Shown here piece after piece: positions 17,131-25,558 of a stretch of 38,812 nucleotides of DNA. The notes under the pieces were generated by a model. It worked only from the letters and a program-made list of their open reading frames with translations, was not told the DNA's origin and did no database searches. Source of the stretch: Opitutia bacterium. Lineage in GTDB: Bacteria > Verrucomicrobiota > Verrucomicrobiia > Opitutales > Opitutaceae. Within the stretch, counting starts at the first letter, position 1, and every line of letters begins with the position of its first letter. A program made the position numbers and the translations under genes. Where the stretch lies: contig CANIJN010000017.1 of the NCBI GenBank assembly GCA_947467625.1, forward strand, positions 1-38,812, given 5' to 3'.

Positions 17131-17535
17131 ATGAAAATTCGTCTCGCACTCCTCGCCGCCTTTCAGGCCGGATGCTTCGCGGCTGACGGTGATTACCAAA
17201 CGATCCCCGCGGCCCGCACCGACGAACTGACTCCGGCCAACGGCTGGCCCGCGCTCGACCACTATCGGGATTGGAGCCGCTCACTCGGCGGGCCCACGTC
17301 CAACCGTTTCTCCACGCTCGACCACATCACCCGCGAAAGAAAGATCCGGGCGTTTTCCGCCGAGACGGGGGTGGAGCTTTGGGCGGCCGAGCTTCCCCTG
17401 CACGGCACCGCGCCCCCGACGACCTACGAAGTTGACGGTCGCCAGTTCGTCGTGATCGCGGCGACCGGCGGCGGCAAACTCGGCGGCCGCACGGGCGATG
17501 CCTGGGTGGCCTTCGCACTGCCCAAACCGAAATAA
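17131..17535 (+). pseudogene. PQQ-dependent dehydrogenase relic with internal deletion
   Basis: The 134-codon open frame joins the two ends of a PQQ-dependent quinoprotein dehydrogenase. After a signal peptide (MKIRLALLAAFQAGCFA), residues about 40-66 read DHYRDWSRSLGGPTSNRFST then LDHITRE, the family's N-terminal start ('W..Y.GG....RYSPL.QI...N'). From residue 68 it continues RKIRAFSAETGVELWAAELP and YEVDGRQFVVIAATGGGKLG, ending in DAWVAFALPKPK, which is the last propeller blade of an enzyme normally 600-700 residues long. About 500-600 residues are missing at a junction near 17328-17340, yet the reading frame is preserved. A mini-protein could be translated, but the propeller and cofactor site are gone. 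It shows that this locus once encoded a periplasmic quinoprotein oxidation step next to the cytochrome genes. Confidence 0.65.
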
Positions 17536-17567
17536 TCCTGGCCCCCGTTCCCACTAAAATTCCCCAC

Positions 17568-18542
17568 ATGAAAAAAAATCCCCTCGTTCAACGCTGCCTC
17601 CTCGCATTAATTTTAATCGCGCCGGCAAGCTCCACACGCGCCGCAGCGGCTGAACCCCCGTCCCTATTCGACCGCCAGAACATCGCTGCGTTGTGGATCG
17701 TGCCTTACGATGCCAAGAAGCGCGGCCCCGAGGAACGGGCGCAGATGTTGCGGGAACTTGGCTTGACCAAGCTCGCCTACGATTGGCGCGCCGAACACGT
17801 ACCGACCTTCGATGCCGAAATCGAAGCGATGCAGAAGCACGGCATCGAAATCACCGCGTGGTGGTATCCCAGCCACAAGCCGGAAATCCTCGATGCCATC
17901 AAGCGCCACGGCATCCATCCGCAGCTCTGGGTGTGCGGATCACGCGCCATCACAGTGACGAACGATGCCGAGCGAATCGAAGCCGAGGCGGCGCGCATCC
18001 GGCCCATCGCGGCGGACGCGGCGGCGCTCGGTTGCAAAGTGGGACTCTACAATCATCGCGAGCCGTGGTTTGAGGAACAGGATCATCAAATCGCGATCAT
18101 TGAGCGATTGCGCCGAGACGGGATCACGAACGTGGGCATCGTATTCAATTTTCACCACTGGCGCGGTTCGCTGGCGGAGTTTCCCGCGCTGTTCAAACGC
18201 ATCCAGCCCTATCTGCTCGCGGTGAATCTCAACGGTATGGGGGCCGACACCACGAAGTACCCCGGCGTGCGCTTCATCGGATCCGATGAGTCGGAACTGA
18301 CGATGATCCGAGTCGTCGAAGCCAGCGGCTGGCGCGGCCCCATCGGCGTCATCCACGAACGCGGTAACCTCGACGCCGCTGAGGGCATCAAGGGCAACCT
18401 GCAGGGCCTCGAGTGGGTGCAAAAGGAATTACGTCAGCCCGGCTCCGGCGGGCCGAAGCCGCAGGAGCCCACGCCCGCCGCCAAAGTGCTGCCCAAGTCC
18501 ACCGTCCCATCGCCAGTGTCCGGTCCAAAAACGTCGAAATGA
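17568..18542 (+). CDS. Secreted TIM-barrel protein, sugar phosphate isomerase/epimerase-like
   Basis: A 324-residue exported protein. The signal peptide spans about residues 1-27 (QRCLLALILIAPASSTRAAA). The body has the repeating strand-helix pattern of the xylose-isomerase-like/AP-endonuclease-2 TIM barrel: LTKLAYDWRAEHVPTFDAEI, HGIEITAWWYPSHKPEILDA, CKVGLYNHREPWFEEQDHQI, NVGIVFNFHHWRGSLAEFPA, PYLLAVNLNGMG and VRFIGSDESEL, with Glu/His/Asp residues placed as in metal-binding members. Secreted versions are common in Verrucomicrobiota beside glycan loci, and the activity is not known. A proline-rich tail (PGSGGPKPQEPTP) is variable. The stop overlaps the start of the SGNH gene by 4 nt (ATGA), so the two products are likely made in equal amounts. 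Confidence 0.75.
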   Translation: MKKNPLVQRCLLALILIAPASSTRAAAAEPPSLFDRQNIAALWIVPYDAKKRGPEERAQMLRELGLTKLAYDWRAEHVPTFDAEIEAMQKHGIEITAWWYPSHKPEILDAIKRHGIHPQLWVCGSRAITVTNDAERIEAEAARIRPIAADAAALGCKVGLYNHREPWFEEQDHQIAIIERLRRDGITNVGIVFNFHHWRGSLAEFPALFKRIQPYLLAVNLNGMGADTTKYPGVRFIGSDESELTMIRVVEASGWRGPIGVIHERGNLDAAEGIKGNLQGLEWVQKELRQPGSGGPKPQEPTPAAKVLPKSTVPSPVSGPKTSK

Positions 18543-19753
18543 AGCCCCTCCACCCAGCTCTCATCGCGCTGCTGCTCGCGCCGTTTGCCGCGCTCGTCGC
18601 CGCTGACCGCGCCGCCTACGACCCGAACATGCTGCCCAAGGGCCATGACTATTTCGAACTGCGCACCGGCTTGGCGAACAGCCGGCGCACGTTCGAACGC
18701 ACGCACGCCGGGCGCGTGGTCTTCCTCGGCGGTTCGATCACGGCGGGCGGCGCCTGGCGCCAACACACCTGCGACTACCTCACGAAAAAATTCCCCGGGA
18801 CGACGTTCGCGTTCATCAACGCGGGCATTGGCTCGCTCGGCTCCGTGCCGCACGCGTTTCGTTTGGAGCGCGATGTCTTGGCCCACGGGCCGGTCGATCT
18901 CCTGTTCCTCGAAGCGGCGGTGAACGACACCTCGAACACCGCCGACCCCGCGCACATGCTCCGCGGCATCGAGGGCGTGGTGCGCCACGTTCGCACCGCG
19001 AGCCCGATAACCGACATCGTTCAACTTCACTTTGTCATGCCCGAGCACATGACCGACTACAACGGCGGCAAGGTGCCCGCGTCGATCGCGCAGCACGAGA
19101 GCGTCGCGGTCGCCTACGGCAATCCTTCGTTGAATCTCTCGCGCGAGGTCACCGACCGCATCAACGCCGGCGAATTTTCGTGGGACGGCGATTTCAAGAA
19201 TCTCCATCCCTCGCCCTTTGGTCATCAACTGTACGCGAACAGTATCGCGCGACTGCTGAACGCGGCATTCGCAGGGCCCTTGGCCGCAGCCGAAAAACCA
19301 CACCCGCTGCCGCCGCCGATTGATCCCACGAGTTATTTTCGCGGACGTTTCGGCGATATCCGCGAGGCGCGCAACATCCGGGGCTTCACGCTGGAAAAGA
19401 CCTGGAGACCGGCGGACAAAAAAGGCACGCGCGCGGGATTTGTAGATGTGCCCGCGCTCGTCGGTACCGAGCCAGGCGCGGAGTTTGAGTTCTCATTCGA
19501 AGGCACGGGCTGCGGCCTCTTCATCACCGCTGGGCCGGATGCGGGCCGCCTCGAGTTCAGTGTGGACGGCGCTCCCTACCGTAAAATCGAAACCACCACG
19601 CGCTGGAGCCATACGCTGCACTTGCCCTGGGCTGTCATGCTCGACGACCATTTGGCCCTCGGGCACCACACCACCAAGGTACGGATCGCGAGCGACCACG
19701 ATCCCAAGTCCACCGGCACGGCGCTGCGAGTTTTCCAGCTTCTACTCAACTGA
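18539..19753 (+). CDS. Secreted SGNH/GDSL-family hydrolase (probable carbohydrate esterase)
   Basis: A 404-residue exported hydrolase. The ATG at 18539, overlapping the upstream stop, starts a signal peptide (MKPLHPALIALLLAPFAALV). Block I reads VVFLGGSITAGG with nucleophile S66. Block II is INAGIGSLGS (about residues 93-102). Block III is AAVNDTSN (N129-D130). The catalytic His is probably H223 in FKNLHPSPFGHQ. A C-terminal beta-rich region (about 290-404: FEFSFEGTGCGLFITAGPDA, LEFSVDGAPYRKIE, HTTKVRI) resembles the accessory module that accompanies such domains in bacterial carbohydrate esterases. Removal of acetyl or similar groups from pectin would fit the GH28 and hexonate genes. It is the last gene of the block, and its stop is followed by a weak hairpin. 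Confidence 0.82.
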   Translation: MKPLHPALIALLLAPFAALVAADRAAYDPNMLPKGHDYFELRTGLANSRRTFERTHAGRVVFLGGSITAGGAWRQHTCDYLTKKFPGTTFAFINAGIGSLGSVPHAFRLERDVLAHGPVDLLFLEAAVNDTSNTADPAHMLRGIEGVVRHVRTASPITDIVQLHFVMPEHMTDYNGGKVPASIAQHESVAVAYGNPSLNLSREVTDRINAGEFSWDGDFKNLHPSPFGHQLYANSIARLLNAAFAGPLAAAEKPHPLPPPIDPTSYFRGRFGDIREARNIRGFTLEKTWRPADKKGTRAGFVDVPALVGTEPGAEFEFSFEGTGCGLFITAGPDAGRLEFSVDGAPYRKIETTTRWSHTLHLPWAVMLDDHLALGHHTTKVRIASDHDPKSTGTALRVFQLLLN

Positions 19754-19928
19754 AGGATTAAATTCCTTGCCCTGCTCGGCATTGCCGGGGGGCCGCACGA
19801 AGCATTTTCCGCTGCGGGTGATGCCCTGCGCACTGGCGACTAAAGCGTCTTTTACGGCGGTAGCGCGGCGCACGCCGTCGAGCGCAACCGGAAGGTCGCG
19901 CTCTCCGCCTAGGCGTCGTTCATCGCCA
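19753..19928. other. Convergent intergenic region with small hairpins
   Basis: This region separates the plus-strand SGNH gene from the minus-strand DUF1552 gene. AAGGA/TCCTT arms (19753-19768) and CGGCA/TGCCG arms (19777-19787) can form small stems directly behind the plus-strand stop, but no T-tract follows, so any terminator role is uncertain. On the minus strand an unbroken frame of about 60 codons overlaps it (reading DLPVALDGVRRATAVKDALV and ending NPSVE). I do not recognise it, and it may be a gene fragment. Confidence 0.35.
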
Positions 19929-21332
19929 TTAAACATCGGCGTTCGCGCCGGTGCTGTCGGCGAACGATTCCGTTTCGACGCCGAGACGTTGCAGCATGGT
20001 GACGTAGAGATTCGACAACGGGAGATCCTGGTAAGTCGCCTCGAGCTGGTAGGGCTCTTTGCCGCCCAGCCAAGGGCCGCCCGCAGGGGTGCCTTTGATA
20101 TGATTGAGGAACTGCCCGTGCTTGAAGCCCAGGTTCTTTCCACCTGCCAGAATCAGCGGATAGTTACGCGAGAGGTGGAAGGCGCTCGAGGCGGAACCGA
20201 AGAGGAGCAGCGTGTTGTCCAGCATGTTGCCCGTGCCCCCGGCTTCGGGAGTCGCCTTCAGCTTGGCGGCAAAGCGGGCGAACTCTTCGCTCTGAAAGCG
20301 CGAATAGATGCCGAAGTTTTTCCAACCACCCGGTTCCTTCGTCGCGTGGCTCAGTTGGTGGGTGAGTTTAAAGCCCACGGCCCGCGCCAGATAATCGCTG
20401 ATACCGACGCCGTTTTCCCGACCAATCTGGTAGGTCGCGACTCGCGTGGTATCGGTTTTGAAGGCGAGGTAGAGTAACGCGTACATCGTCTGCAGATAGT
20501 TGCGCGGATCTTCCGGCGTCACGTCGAGTTGCAGGTGATCCACATCGACCGTCGCAAACGGGATATTCATCCAGCGCTTGGCCTTTTCAACTTTGATCTC
20601 CGTGTCGCGCACCGACTGGAGATACTGATCGAGCGTTTTCTGATCGTGGCCGGAAAGGAGTTTTTTCAAGGAGCGCGAGTCCTCCAAGAGATCGTCCAGC
20701 GCGCTTTGGCTCAGCGCCAATTTGCGCGCCGCATCGGCATCACTCTTTGCAAACAGCAGGTCGAAAATGCGCTTCGGTTTATGCTCCGCCGGGATAGCGC
20801 GGCCGTTGCGATTGTACGACATGGTCTGCGTGCCCCGAGGAGAGCCCGTGCCGCCGTCGGTGGACATCACGAGCGATGCGATGCGGGTATGCTCACCGGC
20901 TTGGGCGGCAAACACCTGATCGAGCGAGATGCTGTTCCGATAGTCACCACGCCCTCCCGTATTCGCTCCGGTGAGAAACTGGTCGGCGTTCGAGTGTCCG
21001 TGAACATTCCGCACCGCGGGATGAGAAAATCCGGCCAGCACCGTCATATCATTGCGCAGCGGCTCGAGCGGCTCGAGGCACTTGGTCAACGTGAAGTTCT
21101 GCCCGCTGCCATGGGGAAACCAGCTCCAGTCCGCGTGGGCCGGATCTTCCGCGAGCGGCATGGGCACTCCATCGGGAATATAAAAACACGCCAGACGTCG
21201 CCGCTTCTCCAGATTCTTCAGCTCGGCGGCGCTGGCGAGTGCGGCAAATGATTCAAACCAAGGCAGGGCCAGCGCGATGCCCGCTCCGCGCAGGAATCGA
21301 CGACGATCAATGGTGGACAGGTCGGTTTTCAT
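19929..21332 (-). CDS. DUF1552 family exported protein (second copy, Tat-type signal)
   Basis: A 467-residue homologue of the protein at 15488-16792, encoded on the opposite strand. The signal contains a strong twin-arginine motif (DRRRFLRGAGIALALPWFES). Shared markers include RRRLACFYIPDGVPMPLAED, LEPLEPLRNDMTVLAGFSHP, NVHGHSNADQFLTGAN, SISLDQVFAAQAG, IASLVMSTDGGTGSPRGTQT, IPFATVDVDHLQLDVTPEDP and LLLFGSASSAFHLSRNYPLI. Its length and motif order match full DUF1552 members better than the plus-strand copy, which is shorter and lacks several of these segments. It lies 39 nt downstream of a DUF1592-type gene, reproducing the cytochrome/DUF1552 order of the first pair. Export in folded form is predicted, and enzymatic function is unknown. 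Confidence 0.92.
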   Translation of the reverse strand: MKTDLSTIDRRRFLRGAGIALALPWFESFAALASAAELKNLEKRRRLACFYIPDGVPMPLAEDPAHADWSWFPHGSGQNFTLTKCLEPLEPLRNDMTVLAGFSHPAVRNVHGHSNADQFLTGANTGGRGDYRNSISLDQVFAAQAGEHTRIASLVMSTDGGTGSPRGTQTMSYNRNGRAIPAEHKPKRIFDLLFAKSDADAARKLALSQSALDDLLEDSRSLKKLLSGHDQKTLDQYLQSVRDTEIKVEKAKRWMNIPFATVDVDHLQLDVTPEDPRNYLQTMYALLYLAFKTDTTRVATYQIGRENGVGISDYLARAVGFKLTHQLSHATKEPGGWKNFGIYSRFQSEEFARFAAKLKATPEAGGTGNMLDNTLLLFGSASSAFHLSRNYPLILAGGKNLGFKHGQFLNHIKGTPAGGPWLGGKEPYQLEATYQDLPLSNLYVTMLQRLGVETESFADSTGANADV

Positions 21333-21371
21333 AGTGGGGTTTTGGCGGTGCGGCAGTCGGGGTTTCCTCGG

Positions 21372-24080
21372 CTAATTCGTCCTGAACAACTCACTGGTTA
21401 CGATCAGCGTGATGAGTTCGCCGAGTCGATCCCCTTTGTTTCTGAATTTCATCGTAAGTTCATCGACGCTCGCCCGGTCACTAAACGTCAGCGGCCGTCC
21501 CAAGGCGTAGGTGGTCAGTTTGTGCACCATCGCGTGGGCAAATTGATCCTGGCGGTCTGCGAGGAGGAAACGCTTCAGTCCATCGATACCCTCCAGTTTT
21601 TGCTTATTGAACAGGAGGCTGGAGGCATCGACCGGCGCCCCTTTGATTTGGTCTCGCCAACTCCCGACGGCATCAAAGTTCTCCAGCGCAATTCCCCACG
21701 GATCGATTTTCGCGTGGCAGGGCATACAGGCCGCGTGGCTCCGATGATTCGCGATCCGCTCTTTCAACGTCATCTTCGCAATCTCCGGATCAGCCAGATC
21801 GATCTCGGGCACAGCCGGGGGCGGTGGTGGCGGGGGATCATTGAGAATGCGTTCGAGAATCCAGATTCCCCGCTTGAGCGGGTGCGAATCTTTCCCGTCT
21901 GAATTCATGGCCAACAGACCCGCCTGAGCCAATAGCCCTCCTCGGCGATCCGCCGGGGTCAGCGACACCCGTCGAAAGTCACTCCCGTAGATTTCGGGCA
22001 GTCCGTAGTGCCGCGCGAGGCGCTCATTAACCATCGCGTAGTCAGCATGCAGGAAATCCAGCACGCTGTGATTTTGCCTCAGCACTTCCCTAAAGAAGGC
22101 GATCGGCTCACCCTGCATCGCTTCTTTCAACTCGGAATCGAATTGCGGATAAACCGTCTTCTCGACGTCCAAAAAATCGAGGAGCTGCAGGCCGAGCCAC
22201 TGTCGCACGAAGTGTTTGGCGAAACGCTCGCTCCGCACATCCGCCAGCATCCGTTGCGTCTGGGCGACCAGCACCGCCGGATCGTTCAGCTTCCTTTGCG
22301 CCGCCAAATCCACGAGTTCTTGGTCGGGCGTGCTACACCAGAGGAACATGGATAACCGCGTCGCCAGTTCGTCGTCCGACAGCCGCGCGACACCCCTGCT
22401 TTCCGGATCTTCCTGAATGAGATAAAGGAAGTTCGGAGACGAGAGCACGGTGGCGAGAACCTCGATCATCGCGGCCTGAAAACCATCACACCCCGGGCGC
22501 AATCGGGCGAACAACGCCATTTTCTGAGCGATCTCCGCTGCAGTTACGTGGCGCCGCCAAGCCCGCGGCAGGAAGCCCGCCAAGACCTCCCGTGCACGGG
22601 CCGTCTCGTCTCCCTCTTGCGCGGACTCGCCGAACACGCGCCGGTGCGATGCCGGTGGCCACTGCTCGTAAACGGGCGCCGTCACTTCCAGATAATCGAT
22701 CTGGATGTCTGCGCCGGTGCCGACGGCAGAACCATGATACACGCTCTGGAGCACGAGGTATTCCGACGGATTTGGAAAGCCGCCCAACGCTTTTACCCCG
22801 CGAAACGGATTGCGGCGCAGCTCGCCCAAAGGAACGGTCCATTCGTAAAACTGCGGCTGGTCAGGCGGCGCTTGGATCGCAATATCAGGACTGCCGATAC
22901 GCTCAGACGAACGGGAATTATTGCTGGGCTGAAAACCAAACTCGAGGCGGAGACTCGGCAAGCTTTTGCCCGTCGAAGCCACCCGAGCCGCGCGGGCGCG
23001 AACGCGCAGGGTGCCGGTGTCCGGCAGCGTATCGCCCAAATCAAATACATGCTGTCGATTGGCCGGTATAATCAGGACATGGGGGGAGAGCGCGGGCACT
23101 TCCGGCCGGATCGCGCTCGGTGGATAGGACATCTTTCCGCCTTGGTAGCTGTAAGTGGCCCGGGCGCCCGCACCGGTTTCCAAGTTTTTAAAATGGGTCC
23201 CACGCGGATCGATTTTTGGCGCGATCACCGGTTTGGCCGTTCTCTGCTCCGTTGGGCTCAGCGCTGGGGTGTCCCGCGCGCCCACATTCATCGTAATCCC
23301 GTAGTGGCTGACCGCCGGACGTTCGCCCCGCACGGTGGCCTTGAGCAGCGCGGTGCGACCGAGTTCGCGGTAATACTCGAACTGCACGACCGACATTTGC
23401 AGCAGGTCAGAGCTGTTCTCAAAACCCTCTTTGGTCCGAGTCTCCGGCGGCAAATCGGCGGCCAGATCGTAGGGCAACCCGAGCAAATCCTGTAGAGCGT
23501 AATTGTATTCGTAGCGCGTCATCCGGCGGAAGGATGAGTGCCCTTCCTCACTGCGTCGCACCTGCGAAGCGACCTGAATTTCCATCGAAAGCCATTCCAG
23601 TATTTTGCTGCGATTTTCACCGGACAGCTCCGGTTCATCCTTGGGCGGCATTTCGCCTTTACTGAGCACGCCCGACACCTCCAGCCACCAACTGACATCC
23701 GGACCGCGGAGCAGATCGGGATTCAGGGTATCGACCCGAAAATTGGCTTTCTGCTTCTCAGCTCCGTGACACTTGAAACAGGTCTCCCGCAAAATGGGCT
23801 CAATCTCCCGCCGGAACACCGCAAGCTTGGGCTGCGAGGTTTCGCTGCCGGCGGACGCGACCGCGTGATGCGAAAACCGCGACCGCAGCGCACCGGCCGC
23901 CTTGACCTCATCGAGGGTGGGGAGCGTCACCGTATCCGGCGCGTCTCCGCGTCTCGGCAGTTCCACCGTGGATTTCGGCGGCGTGACGTTATTCGGCTGC
24001 GCCGGGGCGAGCGCCGCCCCGAGAAACGCCAACGCGAGCAATGCAGCGCGGGGCTGCCAGGTAGGGGGCTTGGGTTTCAT
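21372..24080 (-). CDS. Planctomycete-type cytochrome protein (PSCyt1 to DUF1585), second copy
   Basis: A 902-residue exported protein with the same multidomain layout as 12754-15480. I start it at the ATG at 24080, which gives a plausible signal peptide (RAALLALAFLGAALAPAQP). The frame stays open upstream, but without one. A first haem motif CFKCH (C101, C104, H105) is followed by KGEMPPKDEPELSGENRSKI. Next come DUF1587 (FRRMTRYEYNYALQDLLGL), the beta-rich central segment, the helical DUF1595/DUF1592 part (PNFLYLIQEDPES, LATRLSMFLWCSTPDQELVD, FAKHFVRQWLGLQLLDFLDV), DUF1588 (GGLLAQAGLLAMNSDGKDSH) and a second haem motif CMPCH (C785, C788, H789) before KIDPWGIALENFDAVGSW. A proline run (NDPPPPPPPAVPEI) precedes the second haem. 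It is not in the large plus-strand block and presumably has its own promoter in 24081-24342. Confidence 0.92.
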   Translation of the reverse strand: MKPKPPTWQPRAALLALAFLGAALAPAQPNNVTPPKSTVELPRRGDAPDTVTLPTLDEVKAAGALRSRFSHHAVASAGSETSQPKLAVFRREIEPILRETCFKCHGAEKQKANFRVDTLNPDLLRGPDVSWWLEVSGVLSKGEMPPKDEPELSGENRSKILEWLSMEIQVASQVRRSEEGHSSFRRMTRYEYNYALQDLLGLPYDLAADLPPETRTKEGFENSSDLLQMSVVQFEYYRELGRTALLKATVRGERPAVSHYGITMNVGARDTPALSPTEQRTAKPVIAPKIDPRGTHFKNLETGAGARATYSYQGGKMSYPPSAIRPEVPALSPHVLIIPANRQHVFDLGDTLPDTGTLRVRARAARVASTGKSLPSLRLEFGFQPSNNSRSSERIGSPDIAIQAPPDQPQFYEWTVPLGELRRNPFRGVKALGGFPNPSEYLVLQSVYHGSAVGTGADIQIDYLEVTAPVYEQWPPASHRRVFGESAQEGDETARAREVLAGFLPRAWRRHVTAAEIAQKMALFARLRPGCDGFQAAMIEVLATVLSSPNFLYLIQEDPESRGVARLSDDELATRLSMFLWCSTPDQELVDLAAQRKLNDPAVLVAQTQRMLADVRSERFAKHFVRQWLGLQLLDFLDVEKTVYPQFDSELKEAMQGEPIAFFREVLRQNHSVLDFLHADYAMVNERLARHYGLPEIYGSDFRRVSLTPADRRGGLLAQAGLLAMNSDGKDSHPLKRGIWILERILNDPPPPPPPAVPEIDLADPEIAKMTLKERIANHRSHAACMPCHAKIDPWGIALENFDAVGSWRDQIKGAPVDASSLLFNKQKLEGIDGLKRFLLADRQDQFAHAMVHKLTTYALGRPLTFSDRASVDELTMKFRNKGDRLGELITLIVTSELFRTN

Positions 24081-24342
24081 GGGGGGCCGAGGGGACTCAA
24101 TAAAGAATGTGAATCTCGAGATTAGGCTGACAAGGAAACTCCGAGTACAGGTTCCACGTTTCCGCTCCAATCAGTGGAAGCGCACGGTGAACGCACGCTG
24201 TATTCAGAATTCAAACGTACCCGTAAGGACGTGATTGCGGGAGCGGCGGATGCCCCTGAGCACGGCAACGATAGCGTTGGGCCTGCCGGAGATCGCAGGG
24301 GTGTCGTCATCCGATTTCACGAGCCGCGGCGGTGGCGCAGGG
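24081..24342. promoter_or_regulatory. Upstream region of the minus-strand cytochrome gene, with a 12-bp palindrome
   Basis: No gene is evident here. The region lies between the second LacI gene and the second DUF1592-type gene, both on the minus strand, and must hold the promoter of the cytochrome/DUF1552 pair unless these are read through from lacI. A perfect palindrome AATCTCGAGATT (24112-24123) lies about 32 bases upstream of the assigned ATG and could be a regulator site. Nearby imperfect arms (CGTTTCC and GGAAGCG, about 24155-24182) are weaker. No clear -35/-10 pair was found. Confidence 0.35.
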
Positions 24343-25362
24343 CTAACGCAAGCGCACCCTCGCCGCCGCCGGCTCCACCCACCGGCCGGGAAACAGCAGC
24401 ATGCGCGGCGAGATCGGCACGCCGAGTTCGTGGCTGTTGAGTTGGCTCACGACCAGATCGACCGCGTTCGCCGCCACCATGTCGTAAGCTTGATCGACTC
24501 CGCCAATCTCCGGCGCGGTCGGCAGCCAGTGCAGAGTGTAGATCGGTCGCTCCCCCGCCTCATCGCCCCCCATCGCACGAAATTGTTCGAGGGTTGCGTA
24601 GTCGCTGACGACGACCGCATCGGGCTGGCTCTCCTTAATCCGTCGTGCGATCGCGCGACGGCTTTCGGGCAGCCCTATCCACAACAATTCCGCCGCCGCG
24701 GCGCGAGTCGGGTGGAACACCGCAAACGCCGCCTCCCACGCCCGCCGAGCCCGCTCGTTTACGACCGCCTCCAGAATCGCCATCGGCCGCCGACAACCGG
24801 CCGCAGCCAGTCGCTCCAGGGCCATACGCATCGCGAGATAATGATGGTGTCCGGCGTGGTGGAGGTCCGGATTCCACCGGGCGCTCCCAATCACCGCCGG
24901 CGCGAAACCGCTCAAATCCAAATCCAGCGAAACCTCGGCTGCGTGCATCACCGGCGACAAGAGCAGGCCCACGATTCCCCTCGACTTCATCACATGCGAC
25001 AAACGCCGGTCGCTCATCCCGCGCTCGCCCGTCCAGAACGGCTCTACCCCATAGCCCAACGCCTCGGCCCGCGCCTTGGCACCGAGAAAAACACGTTGGA
25101 GAAACGGATCTCTCGCCGACTCCGCGCGCGAAGTGTGCACCCAAACAAACGCGATGCGTTCTCCCGCCGCGACCGGACGGGAGTTGCGGATATGGGACAT
25201 CAGCGCCGAGAAACGCGGGTTCGGTCGATAGCCCAACTGCGCGGCCACCTTTTGCACCAACGCCCGTGTTTCCGGGCGGATTCGCGGATCGTCCCGCAGC
25301 GCATAGGAAACCGTGGCGAGACTACAGTCGGCGGCGCGGGCGATTTGTTGTAGGGTGATCAC
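24343..25362 (-). CDS. LacI/GalR-family transcriptional regulator (second paralogue)
   Basis: A 339-residue LacI-type regulator starting with GTG at 25362. The DNA-binding domain begins at once (MITLQQIARAADCSLATVSY), followed by DDPRIRPETRALVQKVAA and the hinge QLGYRPNP. The effector domain shows IAFVWVHTSRAES, VGLLLSPVMH, PAVIGSARW and the end MLLFPGRWVEPA. It is clearly a paralogue of the regulator at 1159-2217, with shared strings throughout, including HHAGHHH at the same place and LFPGxWVxP at the end. It is divergent from the plus-strand block that begins with the decayed GH95 gene, so it is the likely local repressor of the GH106/receptor genes and perhaps, by readthrough, is expressed with the minus-strand cytochrome pair. 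Confidence 0.93.
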   Translation of the reverse strand: MITLQQIARAADCSLATVSYALRDDPRIRPETRALVQKVAAQLGYRPNPRFSALMSHIRNSRPVAAGERIAFVWVHTSRAESARDPFLQRVFLGAKARAEALGYGVEPFWTGERGMSDRRLSHVMKSRGIVGLLLSPVMHAAEVSLDLDLSGFAPAVIGSARWNPDLHHAGHHHYLAMRMALERLAAAGCRRPMAILEAVVNERARRAWEAAFAVFHPTRAAAAELLWIGLPESRRAIARRIKESQPDAVVVSDYATLEQFRAMGGDEAGERPIYTLHWLPTAPEIGGVDQAYDMVAANAVDLVVSQLNSHELGVPISPRMLLFPGRWVEPAAARVRLR

Positions 25363-25420
25363 GACAAGGATGCGATGGCACTGGAGAGGTCATGCGCCGG
25401 TTCCGACGAAGGCAATCGTG

Positions 25421-25475
25421 CTAATTGAAGGGTTTCAAAGAAACGACAGTAGCATCCCCGTTGGTGCCGGCTAAA
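25421..25475 (+). promoter_or_regulatory. Promoter/leader element, copy 1, with nested inverted repeats
   Basis: A 55-base element lies 84 bases before the start codon of the GH95 relic and has a near copy at 28852-28905. It contains TTGAA-GGGT-TTCAA (25425-25438) and, overlapping it, GTTTC-AAA-GAAAC (25432-25444), both perfect inverted repeats. It ends in TGGTGCCGGCTAAA, identical in the two copies. TTGAAG with TAGCAT about 19 bases later could serve as a -35/-10 pair. Its place in the region divergent from lacI suggests a LacI operator plus promoter. Confidence 0.5.
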
Positions 25476-25558
25476 CGTTGCTGACCTCCCAAACTCTCAG
25501 GCCCGTTCCTGCCTCGCTTCCCCGTAGCCAGCATCCCTCATTCTATGCGCCCCTTTCG

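Noticed and set aside
25421-25475. Interpretation of the duplicated leader as a mobile-element end
   Set aside because: The two copies lie upstream of genes in the same orientation, have no flanking target duplications or transposase, and contain promoter-like and operator-like parts, so a regulatory duplication is simpler.
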